DNA from: Thalassotalea sp. PS06
Lineage (GTDB): Bacteria > Pseudomonadota > Gammaproteobacteria > Enterobacterales > Alteromonadaceae
Assembly: GCF_007197775.1 (NCBI RefSeq)
Contig: NZ_CP041638.1
Coordinates: 3,410,001-3,474,000, forward strand
DNA length: 64,000 nucleotides
Direction of reading: 5' to 3'
Positions 10,597 through 18,828 of this stretch are shown one piece after another. The notes under the pieces were generated by a model. It was given only the letters and a program-made list of their open reading frames with translations, ran no database searches and was not told the origin of the DNA. Each line of letters begins with the position of its first letter. Position 1 is the stretch's first letter. The position numbers were made by a program, and so were the translations under genes.

Positions 10597-12405
10597 CTAT
10601 TCAAACTCTTTAATAAGATCCATGAATGCTTTGCCATAGCGGTGTAGCTTAGTATCACCGACGCCAGAGATACTTAAAAACTCATTGCTGTTGGTGGGCT
10701 TTAACCGTGCCATTTCCATCAGTGATGCATCGTTAAAGACGATAAATGGGGCGATATCCTCTTGATCGGCGAGCACTTTACGAAGCTCTCGAAGTTTTCG
10801 AAACAGCCCTTTATCATATTGATTTTTCGGTTTATTTTGTTGCCAGTAACTGGCATGTTGTAATCGTGGTCGCGCCAGCATCAAGGGTTCTTTGGCACTA
10901 AGAATGGGCCGTGAAGCTTCGGTTAACTGCAATGCCGATTGTTGCTCAATGTCCTGCTGTAATAATCCAAGATGAATGAGTTGGCGGATTACCGAAAACC
11001 AATAGCCGCGGGTTTTATCCTGACCAATACCAAAGGTACTGACCGCCGTATGCCCGGCTTTTTTCAGTTTATCGGTATCGCGGCCGCGCAGCACATCGAT
11101 GACATAGTGGATATCACCAACCTGGTTGATTCGATAAACACAGGATAAAACTTTCTGAGCATCAACTGTCGCTTCATAACGGCTTGGCGGGTCCAGGCAG
11201 ATATCACAGTTTCCGCATCCAGCATGAGTATACTCGGCAAAATAGTTTAATAGTACCTGACGCCGACAGGTCTGCGCTTCGGCAAAACCTGCCATGGCAC
11301 TAAAGCGCTGTAACTCAACCGCCGCTCGCTGCTCATTATCACTATCATTTATACGCTTTTTAATACGATCTATATCCTGATGATCATATAAAAGCAACGC
11401 TTCCGCTTCTAATCCATCACGACCCGCCCGGCCGGTTTCCTGATAATAGGATTCGAGCGAGCGAGGCAACTCATAGTGCACCACAAACCGTATATTCGGT
11501 TTGTTAATACCAAGACCAAAGGCAATGGTGGCAATCACAATACGGATATTGTCTTTGGTAAACCCATCCTGAACGACATTACGGATATCGGCGTCCATAC
11601 CAGCATGGTATGCGGCACAATTGACACCTTTTTCTGCCAATTCTTTGGTGAGTTTGTCCACCTGCCAGCGAGAGTTACAGTAAATAATGCCACTGTCTTC
11701 ACTGTTGTCTCGAAGATAATCCAGCAATTGCCGTTGGCCATTGTACTTTTCCGTTAAGGTATAACGAATATTGGGTCGGTCAAAACTATCCAATAATACA
11801 AACGGATTTTGTAGGTTCAGTTGCTGCAATATGTCTTTTCGGGTGGTCACATCCGCGGTAGCCGTTAGTGCCATAATTGGCGTATAGGGAAAGTACTCTT
11901 TCAGGCGACCTAATTGCGTATAAGAGGGTCGAAAATCATGTCCCCACTGGGAAATACAGTGAGCTTCATCGATGGCGAAAAAACTGATCTGCATTTGCGT
12001 CAGACTTTGCAGAAAATAGTGCGATAACAAACGCTCCGGAGCCACATAAAGAATCCGAACTTCACCCCGTCCTACCCTTTGCATGGTCTGATTAATATCC
12101 GCGGTATCCATAGTGCCATTCACATAAGCGGCGCTGATGCCCTGACGCAATAAACCATCTACCTGGTCTTTCATCAATGCGATTAACGGGGAAACGACCA
12201 CGGTTAGCCCCGGCATCAAGGTTGCCGGCAGTTGATAACATAATGATTTACCACCGCCGGTAGGCATTAACACCAGACAATCCCGTTGTTCCATCAGTTG
12301 CTCAATCACCTGTTTTTGGCCCGAGCGAAATTGCTCATAACCAAAATGATGTTTCAATGAGTGCAGTAAATCCGGGGCTTGCTGAATGGTATTAGCGGTG
12401 GACAA
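10597..12405 (-). CDS. recQ: ATP-dependent DNA helicase RecQ
   Basis: 3'-5' helicase of 602 residues acting in the RecF recombination pathway. The order of domains is complete: helicase core with Walker A PTGGGKS (Lys53) and DEAH box (146-149), second RecA-like lobe with the GRAGRDG motif, RecQ-C-terminal zinc site from the four cysteines in CRRQ...CGNCDIC, winged helix, and a C-terminal HRDC domain. The ATG is at 12405. In E. coli recQ is near yigI and rarD, and both follow here, beyond a tandem-repeat block. No LexA box is seen upstream. Confidence 0.97.
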   Translation of the reverse strand: MSTANTIQQAPDLLHSLKHHFGYEQFRSGQKQVIEQLMEQRDCLVLMPTGGGKSLCYQLPATLMPGLTVVVSPLIALMKDQVDGLLRQGISAAYVNGTMDTADINQTMQRVGRGEVRILYVAPERLLSHYFLQSLTQMQISFFAIDEAHCISQWGHDFRPSYTQLGRLKEYFPYTPIMALTATADVTTRKDILQQLNLQNPFVLLDSFDRPNIRYTLTEKYNGQRQLLDYLRDNSEDSGIIYCNSRWQVDKLTKELAEKGVNCAAYHAGMDADIRNVVQDGFTKDNIRIVIATIAFGLGINKPNIRFVVHYELPRSLESYYQETGRAGRDGLEAEALLLYDHQDIDRIKKRINDSDNEQRAAVELQRFSAMAGFAEAQTCRRQVLLNYFAEYTHAGCGNCDICLDPPSRYEATVDAQKVLSCVYRINQVGDIHYVIDVLRGRDTDKLKKAGHTAVSTFGIGQDKTRGYWFSVIRQLIHLGLLQQDIEQQSALQLTEASRPILSAKEPLMLARPRLQHASYWQQNKPKNQYDKGLFRKLRELRKVLADQEDIAPFIVFNDASLMEMARLKPTNSNEFLSISGVGDTKLHRYGKAFMDLIKEFE

Positions 12406-12560
12406 GTTTTATATTTCTGATTTATTTTTTTGGCATTTTACCCCAGAGCGCAGGCTTCTCCATAGACATTTATCGGGAAATCTTTAAGCTATTGAAATTA
12501 CATAAGTCTGAAACACTACTAACGCACTGTTTCTGCTGTCGAGGGAGACTGCGTCGGATA

Positions 12561-12586
12561 GAAAACCTAGTCGTTGACAGGTTTTC
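12561..12586 (-). repeat. Conserved-loop hairpin, reverse orientation
   Basis: GAAAACCT (12561-12568) and AGGTTTTC (12579-12586) form an 8-bp stem around a 10-nt loop whose complement reads GTCAACGACT. Two further members with a related loop occur at 26704-26779 in the opposite orientation. Confidence 0.6.
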
Positions 12587-12621
12587 AGGTTTTGGCCAGG
12601 GAAGGCCTATATGCAGAAAAT

Positions 12622-12820
12622 GCACTAATACATGGAAGTATGTAGTTAGAATAACGCACTAATACACGGATGTATGTAGGTAGAATAACGCACTAATACA
12701 CGGATGTATGTAGGTAGAATAACGCACTAATACACGGATGTATGTAGGTAGAATAACGCAGGAGCAGTTATCGAGGAGCAGTTATCGAGGAGCAGTTATC
12801 GAGGAGCAATTTTTCTGTGA
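12622..12820 (+). repeat. Composite tandem-repeat cassette, copy 1
   Basis: Four 34-bp units (12622-12655 a variant; 12656-12689, 12690-12723 and 12724-12757 identical), each starting GCACTAATAC and ending TAGAATAAC. Then come GCA and three 14-bp units GGAGCAGTTATCGA (12761-12802), and a GGAGCAATTTT tail. There are no spacers of differing sequence, so it is not a CRISPR array. Confidence 0.9.
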
Positions 12821-12864
12821 CAGCTGACGCGGTTATGACCATGGATGGTCGGTATGCCGAAAAT

Positions 12865-13028
12865 GCACTAATACATGGAAGTATGTAGTTAGAATAACGC
12901 ACTAATACACGGATGTATGTAGGTAGAATAACGCACTAATACACGGATGTATGTAGGTAGAATAACGCAGGAGCAGTTATCGAGGAGCAGTTATCGAGGA
13001 GCAGTTATCGAGGAGCAATTTTCGGTGA
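12865..13028 (+). repeat. Composite tandem-repeat cassette, copy 2
   Basis: Same design as copy 1 but with one fewer 34-bp unit: a variant unit at 12865-12898, two identical units to 12966, then three 14-bp units (12970-13011) and a GGAGCAATTTT tail. The difference in unit number between copies suggests slippage or unequal exchange. Confidence 0.9.
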
Positions 13029-13107
13029 CAACAAGGGCTTTAGTTTTTTTAATTAACCTGACCGTTATAAAATGTGTCAGGATTCTCATCATTCAAAAGG
13101 TTTCTCA

Positions 13108-13563
13108 ATGGAAAAGACCCAGGTACTGGAGCAAGTTACTCAGCTTTGGAACGCCCATATTCCCTTTAATCAACTACTCGGTTTCAACATCATTAAAATG
13201 GATCCACAGGAATCAGAAATTCAGTTCCAATGGAAAAATGAATTGATGGGTAATCCCGTTCAGAAAATACTCCATGGCGGCGTTATTGCATCGGTCTTAG
13301 ATATGGTCGGTGGAGTGGTGGCCGCGGCCAACATTATTGATAATTTGCCTGAGATGAAAGAATCAATAATTCATGAAAAGCTTTCGCGAATGAGCACCAT
13401 AGATTTGCGCACCGATTTTTTGAGACCGGGGCGAGGCGAGCAGTTTATTGCAACGGCAAGAATTATCCGTAAGGGCAGTAAAGTGGCCGTGGCTCGGATG
13501 GAGCTGCACAACGAAAAAGGTACTCATATAGCCTTTGGCACCGGAACTTATATCGTCGGGTAA
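13108..13563 (+). CDS. yigI: YigI-type acyl-CoA thioesterase (hotdog fold)
   Basis: Cytosolic hotdog-fold thioesterase of 151 residues, clearly related to E. coli YigI by MPFN-like HIPFNQLLGF, then ILHGGVIASVLDMVGG, LSRMSTIDLRTDFLRPGRGE and a final KVAVARMELHNEKG...GTYIVG. YigI has been described as acting on medium- to long-chain acyl-CoA; that is family knowledge. The ATG at 13108 has AAAAGG seven bases upstream and is preferred to the ATG at 13072. Its location between recQ and rarD mirrors the enterobacterial order. Repeats end only about 80 bp upstream, so its promoter must lie in or beside them. Confidence 0.9.
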   Translation: MEKTQVLEQVTQLWNAHIPFNQLLGFNIIKMDPQESEIQFQWKNELMGNPVQKILHGGVIASVLDMVGGVVAAANIIDNLPEMKESIIHEKLSRMSTIDLRTDFLRPGRGEQFIATARIIRKGSKVAVARMELHNEKGTHIAFGTGTYIVG

Positions 13564-13569
13564 CGCCGA

Positions 13570-13992
13570 TTATTCAAGAGAATTTGTTTCGTTCCGATCA
13601 AACAATGATCTGGCGCTGCTCAAATACAGCATGGCCAAAATGGCTCCATCGAGCATCATCGTAAAGTCCATGAAATAACTTTCGATGCCATTGTATAGTG
13701 TGGGCGTCAGATAGGGTGGGATCAGGTAGCCGGCAATAATCGTCAGCAGCCAGAGCGTTCGACCCCAGGGTTTAAAAATCCATACGCCAATGGTTGCGAT
13801 TATCATCGCCAATAGTACCGATAGCGCCGAAATCATTTCTACCAGGTTAAGTTCCTGGCGGTCTTGCTCGATCAGATACAACTGCAATGGTTGCGGCAGG
13901 GTGTCGGTAAAGACAATGTTGGAGAAGACGGCGGCAATCAGGTTTATCCAAACCATAGTGAGCAAGAGTCTTAAGGTTGTTTTTTCCGTCAT
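13570..13992 (-). CDS. Small four-helix membrane protein, unknown function
   Basis: 140 residues with four hydrophobic segments (roughly 10-30, 48-70, 75-95 and 108-128 from the ATG), a short acidic/polar loop after helix 1 (YLIEQDRQELNLVE) and a charged C-terminus. I do not recognise the family. The ATG at 13992 is chosen; a TTG at 14010 preceded by AGGA would add six residues. It converges on yigI with 6 bp between the stops. Confidence 0.6.
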   Translation of the reverse strand: MTEKTTLRLLLTMVWINLIAAVFSNIVFTDTLPQPLQLYLIEQDRQELNLVEMISALSVLLAMIIATIGVWIFKPWGRTLWLLTIIAGYLIPPYLTPTLYNGIESYFMDFTMMLDGAILAMLYLSSARSLFDRNETNSLE

Positions 13993-14298
13993 AAAATTTT
14001 CTGCCGCCAAGTTATCCTAACTGACATTTATCATATCTACTCGGGCATTGAACACAACCCCTGTTGCCCCCTGAACAAGCACCATTTCTTTAAACACTTC
14101 TGCTTCCTCTTTAGTTACCGGACCTACTTATGCCCTATCTCTAGGAGCCGTAATAAAGACGCTCTCAACCCTCAACCGAAAGCTGAAGTGAGTCAGGGTA
14201 GTATCAAAAATGGTAATGAAGAAGGGTGTATGGGATTACATATACATGTGTAGAAATTTAATGCTGAGCCCCATGAGTTGAGGCTCAGTTACCAGGGC
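13993..14298. other. Intergenic, no gene seen
   Basis: It holds a hairpin CTGAGCC/GGCTCAG (14264-14270 and 14282-14288, 11-nt loop), placed just past the stop of the minus-strand His-rich gene, where it may act as that gene's terminator, although the following T run is short. Nothing else was recognised. Confidence 0.5.
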
Positions 14299-14649
14299 TT
14301 AAGAGTGTAATATCTCTACTGGGCCATGATCATCGCAATGACCATTGTGTACATGATGCAGACGCCCATTGACCACATAGTCGATATGATCACCATGGGG
14401 AACCGCTTCGTGGCCACAGCCAGGACCGTGGACATGATCAGGCCCGCACTCACATTCCATAGGATGGCAACCATCAGGGTTTTTGTCACTGACATCTAAA
14501 GTGTGTTCGTCGTAATGATCGCCATGTGGGCAATGTAGATGACCATCGTGAATGTAATCTACATGATCACCATGTTTGATAGCTGTGTGACCACAGCCTT
14601 TGCCATGCTGATGGGAGTGTTCGACATGGGGTTGATTGCAATTTGCCAT
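14299..14649 (-). CDS. Histidine-rich protein with two metal-binding repeats
   Basis: 116 residues, about a quarter of them histidine, with Cys, Asp and Gly making up much of the rest. Two tandem copies of one pattern are visible: G-x-GCGH-x4-HGDH-x-DY-x3-G-x-LH, then an HGDH or HNGH cluster and D(E/D)H. Between them lies a Cys-rich stretch (CHPMECECG). There is no signal peptide or membrane helix, so it is probably cytosolic. The composition indicates binding of Zn, Ni, Cu or Co, perhaps storage or delivery; that is inference. The start at 14649 is fixed by GGAGGT six bases upstream. No metal transporter or chaperone gene adjoins it. Confidence 0.7.
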   Translation of the reverse strand: MANCNQPHVEHSHQHGKGCGHTAIKHGDHVDYIHDGHLHCPHGDHYDEHTLDVSDKNPDGCHPMECECGPDHVHGPGCGHEAVPHGDHIDYVVNGRLHHVHNGHCDDHGPVEILHS

Positions 14650-14802
14650 AATACCTCCAGCTTGAGGGAATGCGGGGAAAAAGCTCACTAAATTAAGCCT
14701 AGTAACCCTGAATCTAATTGCAAGCCAAGTTAGCTTTGTGGTTTCGCAGCCACCTGCGCCTGTGGTAAAATCGCCGCCTGTTTAGCTCGCTGTTTTTTCC
14801 TT

Positions 14803-15705
14803 ATGCCACAACAAGATCAAACCAAATCAGGCGTTATCAATGCTATCTGTGCTTACACCATTTGGGGGTTAGCACCAATCTACTTCAAATTGTTGCAACA
14901 GGTGCCTGCCACCGAAATTTTGATGCATCGGGTGGTATGGTCCTTTGTGCTGCTGATAGCAATTATCCTCGCCATGGGTAATTGGCCAAAAATGAAAGCG
15001 GTGATTCAGCAACCCAAAACCATGATATGGCTGGGAATTACCGCGGTTATTCTCGCCACCAACTGGTTGATTTTTATCTGGGCAGTAAATAATAACCATA
15101 TTCTTGAAGCCAGCCTGGGGTATTACATCAACCCGTTACTCAATGTTGCTTTGGGAATGATATTTCTCGGCGAAAGACTTTCGAAATGGCAGGGAATCGC
15201 CGTCTTACTTGCCTTTGTTGGCGTACTGATCCAATTAGTTAGCCTGGGTACGATTCCTTACATTGCCCTTGCTTTGGCAGCCTCTTTCGGTATCTATGGA
15301 TTACTGCGTAAAAAGCTTATGGTTGATTCTGTCTCCGGGCTATTTATTGAATCCGCCTGGTTAATGCCTGCGGCCCTGATTTACTGGATGCTGTTTTTAG
15401 ACACGCCTACCAGTAATCTGATGGAAAATGACACCAATCTGAATCTGCTGTTAATTGCGGCAGGGCTGGTAACCACAGCGCCGCTACTATTTTTCACCGG
15501 AGCTGCAAAACGGCTAACCTTAGCCACACTAGGGTTCTTCCAGTATATCGGCCCAAGCATCATGTTCATCATCGCCATCAGCGTTTATCACGAGCCATTA
15601 GTGTTTGAAAAACTTATCACCTTCGCATTTATCTGGTCGGCTCTGGTGATTTACAGCCTCGACTCTTACCGAAAACACCGCGCCAATAAAAAGACACTTT
15701 CTTAG
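14803..15705 (+). CDS. rarD: EamA family transporter RarD
   Basis: Inner-membrane permease of 300 residues with ten predicted helices in two EamA halves. It matches RarD through the opening GVINAICAYTIWGLAPIYFKLL, the NWLIFIWAVNNNHILEASLGYYINPL block and the FTGAAKRLTLATLGFFQYIGPS block. RarD is known from E. coli as a predicted chloramphenicol-resistance permease; its natural substrate is not established. The ATG at 14803 lacks a clear ribosome binding site. In E. coli rarD lies near uvrD and yigI, as here. Confidence 0.93.
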   Translation: MPQQDQTKSGVINAICAYTIWGLAPIYFKLLQQVPATEILMHRVVWSFVLLIAIILAMGNWPKMKAVIQQPKTMIWLGITAVILATNWLIFIWAVNNNHILEASLGYYINPLLNVALGMIFLGERLSKWQGIAVLLAFVGVLIQLVSLGTIPYIALALAASFGIYGLLRKKLMVDSVSGLFIESAWLMPAALIYWMLFLDTPTSNLMENDTNLNLLLIAAGLVTTAPLLFFTGAAKRLTLATLGFFQYIGPSIMFIIAISVYHEPLVFEKLITFAFIWSALVIYSLDSYRKHRANKKTLS

Positions 15706-16079
15706 ACATCTGAGATGGGCTCTTATTCGGTTTTCAAATACTAAAAAAACCAATAACGAAAACTGCCGCAGAGCCCAGTAAAAATGTAACAATAGGAAAT
15801 TTTTACTTACATTTTAGCTATTTAAGTTAATTTATATCACTTTAAACCTAGATTCTGATCTGCTAATACTAGTCATCGGCTTGATGATCTTTCGTACTTT
15901 ATTCAGACGAATTTTCATCCTACGAGTTGACAGAACAATCTCCAGAAATTGGTCATTGTTGTCTCGAAAGCTAGCGCGTTCTTAACTGTTTTAGTTGCTT
16001 TTATCGCTACCAACATAGCTAAGAGCCAAACGCAATTATCGAATAATTGCATCACTAAGAATAAAAAGGATCAGGGAAA
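15706..16079 (+). promoter_or_regulatory. Upstream region of the TonB receptor, with inverted repeats
   Basis: 374 bp without a gene. Just after rarD a nested inverted repeat (GGGCTCT 15717-15723 with AGAGCCC 15770-15776, inner GTTTTC/GAAAAC) may terminate transcription. Thirty bases before the receptor start is a palindrome, GCAATTAT-CGA-ATAATTGC (16032-16050), a candidate operator or leader hairpin. AAGGATCAGGGA precedes the ATG as ribosome binding site. Confidence 0.55.
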
Positions 16080-18713
16080 ATGTTTAAACGAACATTACTA
16101 CAACGAACCATAACCATGTTAGCCGGTACGGCGATGTTGGCAATTCCTTCTCTGGCAGCGAATGCCGCGGAAGAAGAAGACATCGAACGTATTGAAGTAA
16201 CCGGTTCTCATATTAAACGAACCGATATGGAAGGCCCTTCCCCCGTAACCAGCCTTTCTTCTGAAGACATTTCAAAATCAGGCGTAACAGATTTGATCGG
16301 TCTATTCGCCAAGCTACCTATCTCAGGCCAGGGAACATTCTCAACTCAGGCGAATAGTTCCGATGATACGGCAAATGGTGGTTCTAGTGTTTCATTGCGA
16401 GGACTGGGTGCAGATTCTACTCTGATCCTGGTAAATGGACGTCGTGTTTCAGTGAGTCCATTCGCGAAATCCATCGATACGGCGTTCGTCGATATCAATA
16501 ATATTCCGCTTTCAGCGATCAAACGTGTTGATATTCTGAAAGATGGTGCATCAGCAACCTATGGTTCTGACGCTATCGCCGGTGTAATCAATATCATTCT
16601 TCGTGATGACATGGACGGTGCCGAAGTCAGCGTTAAATACGGTGATACTGCCGATGGCGGCGGTGAAGAGCAAAACGTCAGCCTTGTCTGGGGTAGTACT
16701 GGCGAAAAAAGCAGCCACACATTTGTCTTAGACTACTTCAAGCGCGAAGAAGTCCTTTATGCAGACCGTGATTACTCCAAGTCAGCAAACCAGGCTGCGG
16801 CTCGACCAAACGATCCATTTGCAACAGATTTTCGTTCATCTTCCGGTATCCCGGGTACGATTGCACTAGCCTCTGACCCGACGGTACGAGTTCCGGACAC
16901 CTTTGGTAATGACGTCTGTGCGCCAGAAGATATTGATGCAGCAAACAACTTGTGTCGTTACGACTATGCGCCACATATGTCGATGTTCCCGGCAACCGAA
17001 CGATTCAGCTATAACTACATGGGTAAATATGAAGTTAGCGACTCAATCGAAGCCTTTGCTGAGCTAAACGGCCAGAACTCTAAATCTATTGTTCGCGGTG
17101 CAGGCTCTCCTTCATTTAATGAATTGTTCATGTCAGGTGATAATGCCAATCATCCGTTCGCCGATGATCCGAGCTCTCTTTATTACCAACAGGATCTGAC
17201 CATGCGTCGTCGTACCGTTGATATCGGTAACCGTCAGAAGAATGTTGATAGTGATTACTACCGGGTAATTTTAGGTGCTCGTGGTGATATCGGAGAATGG
17301 AACTGGGAAGCGGCATATAGCTATATCAAAAGTGAATCCACGGAAATGGGTGTGGACGGTTTCCCGAATTCCGAGCGTATTCAACAAGCCATTGATACCG
17401 AACTTTGGAATCCATTTGAACCATCAACCAATACCGAAGAAGCGCTGGCTTTTATCGAGACATTTACCACTCGTACCGGTAAATCAACCAACAAATCTAT
17501 TGATGCGAAAATCTCTGGTCCGGTATTTTCCCTACCAGCAGGTGATTTAATGCTAGGTTTGGGTGCTGAGTATCGCGAGCAATCGATCAGTGATAACCCA
17601 GATGATCAGTTCTTACGTGGCAATGTTTTTGGTACCGAGGCAACTCAAGCCAATGCCAGCCGCGATAACACCTCAATTTTTGGTGAATTGATTGTCCCGG
17701 TTTTCGACAGTTTAGAATTGCAATTCGCACTTCGATACGAAGACTACAGTGATTTTGGTACGACTACCGATCCGAAAGTATCATTCCTTTGGACACCGAC
17801 CGATAACCTGAGCTTCCGTGGCTCATACGGTACCGCGTTCAGAGCACCATCACTGCACCAGATTGGTCTTGGCCGTACCGATGAATCTCCAAACCTGGTA
17901 GATGATATTCGTTGTGCCGCAGTAGGTAACATCAATAAGGCTTGTGAGCCTCAGGAATACACCGCGGTGTTTGAAGGTAACCCAGATCTGGGACCTGAAG
18001 AGTCTACATCTTATAACCTTGGTGTAATTTACAACATTACCGACAACATCAACTTCTCGCTGGATTACTACAACTACGAAATCGAAGATATTATCGATTC
18101 CGATACTCAGTTCGTATTCTCTAACTTTGGTGATGATCCAAATGTTGTTGAACGTTTACCTTCGAACATTCCTGGCGATCCGGGTGAAGTAGTCACGATT
18201 TTTGATTCATTCCAAAACATTGGTGACTTAGACACTTCGGGTATCGATTTAGATTTCCGTTGGGATCTTGAAACCGGTTTTGGTGATATCAAACTCGCTT
18301 ATATCCTCAACTATGTGCTTGAGTACGAAGATCGTCGCCCGGATGGTATGGGTGGTCAACGTATTGACACAGAAGTAGGTGATTTCGAGCAACCAGAATT
18401 CCGTTGGACGGCTTCGGCTGACTGGGTTGGCTTTGATGAAAACCTTGGCGTAAATGTCGCCATCAACTATATCGATGAATTTGAACAGGATGCTGCAGTA
18501 CAAGCTGATGGTATGCCAAATATCGATTCATTTACCACAGTTGATACTGCGATTAACTTCTATGGTATTAAAAATACGGTACTGACTTTAGGTGCGACGA
18601 ATCTATTCAATGAAGAGCCGCCGTTCACCTATCATGACTTTATGGGCTTTGTTGTAAACGTTCATAGTGGTCAGGGACGCTTCGCTTACTTACAGGCGAA
18701 ATACTCCTTCTAA
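16080..18713 (+). CDS. TonB-dependent outer-membrane receptor
   Basis: 877 residues: signal peptide (cleavage probably after AANA, about residue 29), a TonB box-like IERIEVTGSHI, a plug domain (about 45-165, with SLRGLGADSTLILVNGRR and GASATYGSDAIAGVINII) and a 22-strand barrel ending in YLQAKYSF. It imports an energy-costly substrate using the proton gradient through TonB-ExbBD. The substrate is not shown by sequence; this plug style is common in marine Alteromonadales receptors for peptides, glycans and other organics as well as siderophores. It stands alone, inserted between rarD and uvrD, with its own terminator. Confidence 0.93.
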   Translation: MFKRTLLQRTITMLAGTAMLAIPSLAANAAEEEDIERIEVTGSHIKRTDMEGPSPVTSLSSEDISKSGVTDLIGLFAKLPISGQGTFSTQANSSDDTANGGSSVSLRGLGADSTLILVNGRRVSVSPFAKSIDTAFVDINNIPLSAIKRVDILKDGASATYGSDAIAGVINIILRDDMDGAEVSVKYGDTADGGGEEQNVSLVWGSTGEKSSHTFVLDYFKREEVLYADRDYSKSANQAAARPNDPFATDFRSSSGIPGTIALASDPTVRVPDTFGNDVCAPEDIDAANNLCRYDYAPHMSMFPATERFSYNYMGKYEVSDSIEAFAELNGQNSKSIVRGAGSPSFNELFMSGDNANHPFADDPSSLYYQQDLTMRRRTVDIGNRQKNVDSDYYRVILGARGDIGEWNWEAAYSYIKSESTEMGVDGFPNSERIQQAIDTELWNPFEPSTNTEEALAFIETFTTRTGKSTNKSIDAKISGPVFSLPAGDLMLGLGAEYREQSISDNPDDQFLRGNVFGTEATQANASRDNTSIFGELIVPVFDSLELQFALRYEDYSDFGTTTDPKVSFLWTPTDNLSFRGSYGTAFRAPSLHQIGLGRTDESPNLVDDIRCAAVGNINKACEPQEYTAVFEGNPDLGPEESTSYNLGVIYNITDNINFSLDYYNYEIEDIIDSDTQFVFSNFGDDPNVVERLPSNIPGDPGEVVTIFDSFQNIGDLDTSGIDLDFRWDLETGFGDIKLAYILNYVLEYEDRRPDGMGGQRIDTEVGDFEQPEFRWTASADWVGFDENLGVNVAINYIDEFEQDAAVQADGMPNIDSFTTVDTAINFYGIKNTVLTLGATNLFNEEPPFTYHDFMGFVVNVHSGQGRFAYLQAKYSF

Positions 18714-18718
18714 TAAAA

Positions 18719-18746
18719 ATGGGGAGCAACGCTCCCCATTCTTTTC
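18719..18746 (+). terminator. Rho-independent terminator of the TonB receptor
   Basis: ATGGGGAGC (18719-18727) pairs with GCTCCCCAT (18731-18739) across an AAC loop and is followed by TCTTTT, starting a few bases after the stop codon. Confidence 0.9.
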
Positions 18747-18777
18747 TTAACACTTAGCAATAGGTTCAAATCATATT

Positions 18778-18828
18778 TCTGCCGTCTGCCGTCTGCCGTC
18801 TGAATTTTAAATTCGAAATTTAAAATTC
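18778..18828. repeat. Heptamer tandem TCTGCCG and AT-only palindrome
   Basis: Three and a half copies of TCTGCCG (18778-18802) are followed by an almost perfect AT-rich palindrome (18802-18828) that touches the uvrD stop codon and could form the end of the uvrD transcript. Related TCTGTCG repeats occur at 52652-52665, and in complement near 37304. Confidence 0.6.

Larger units (their letters stand above)
12406..13107. repeat. Repeat-rich 700-bp interval between recQ and yigI
   Basis: There is no credible gene here. The interval holds a conserved-loop hairpin (12561-12586) and two composite tandem-repeat cassettes (12622-12820 and 12865-13028), each made of 34-bp units followed by 14-bp units. 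About 40 bp containing a diverged copy of the dispersed GGCCATGGATGGC repeat separates them. Open frames predicted here are products of the repeats. Confidence 0.8.

Noticed and set aside
12622..13028. Possible CRISPR array from regularly repeated 34-bp units
   Set aside because: Units abut with no unique spacers, and no cas genes are present.
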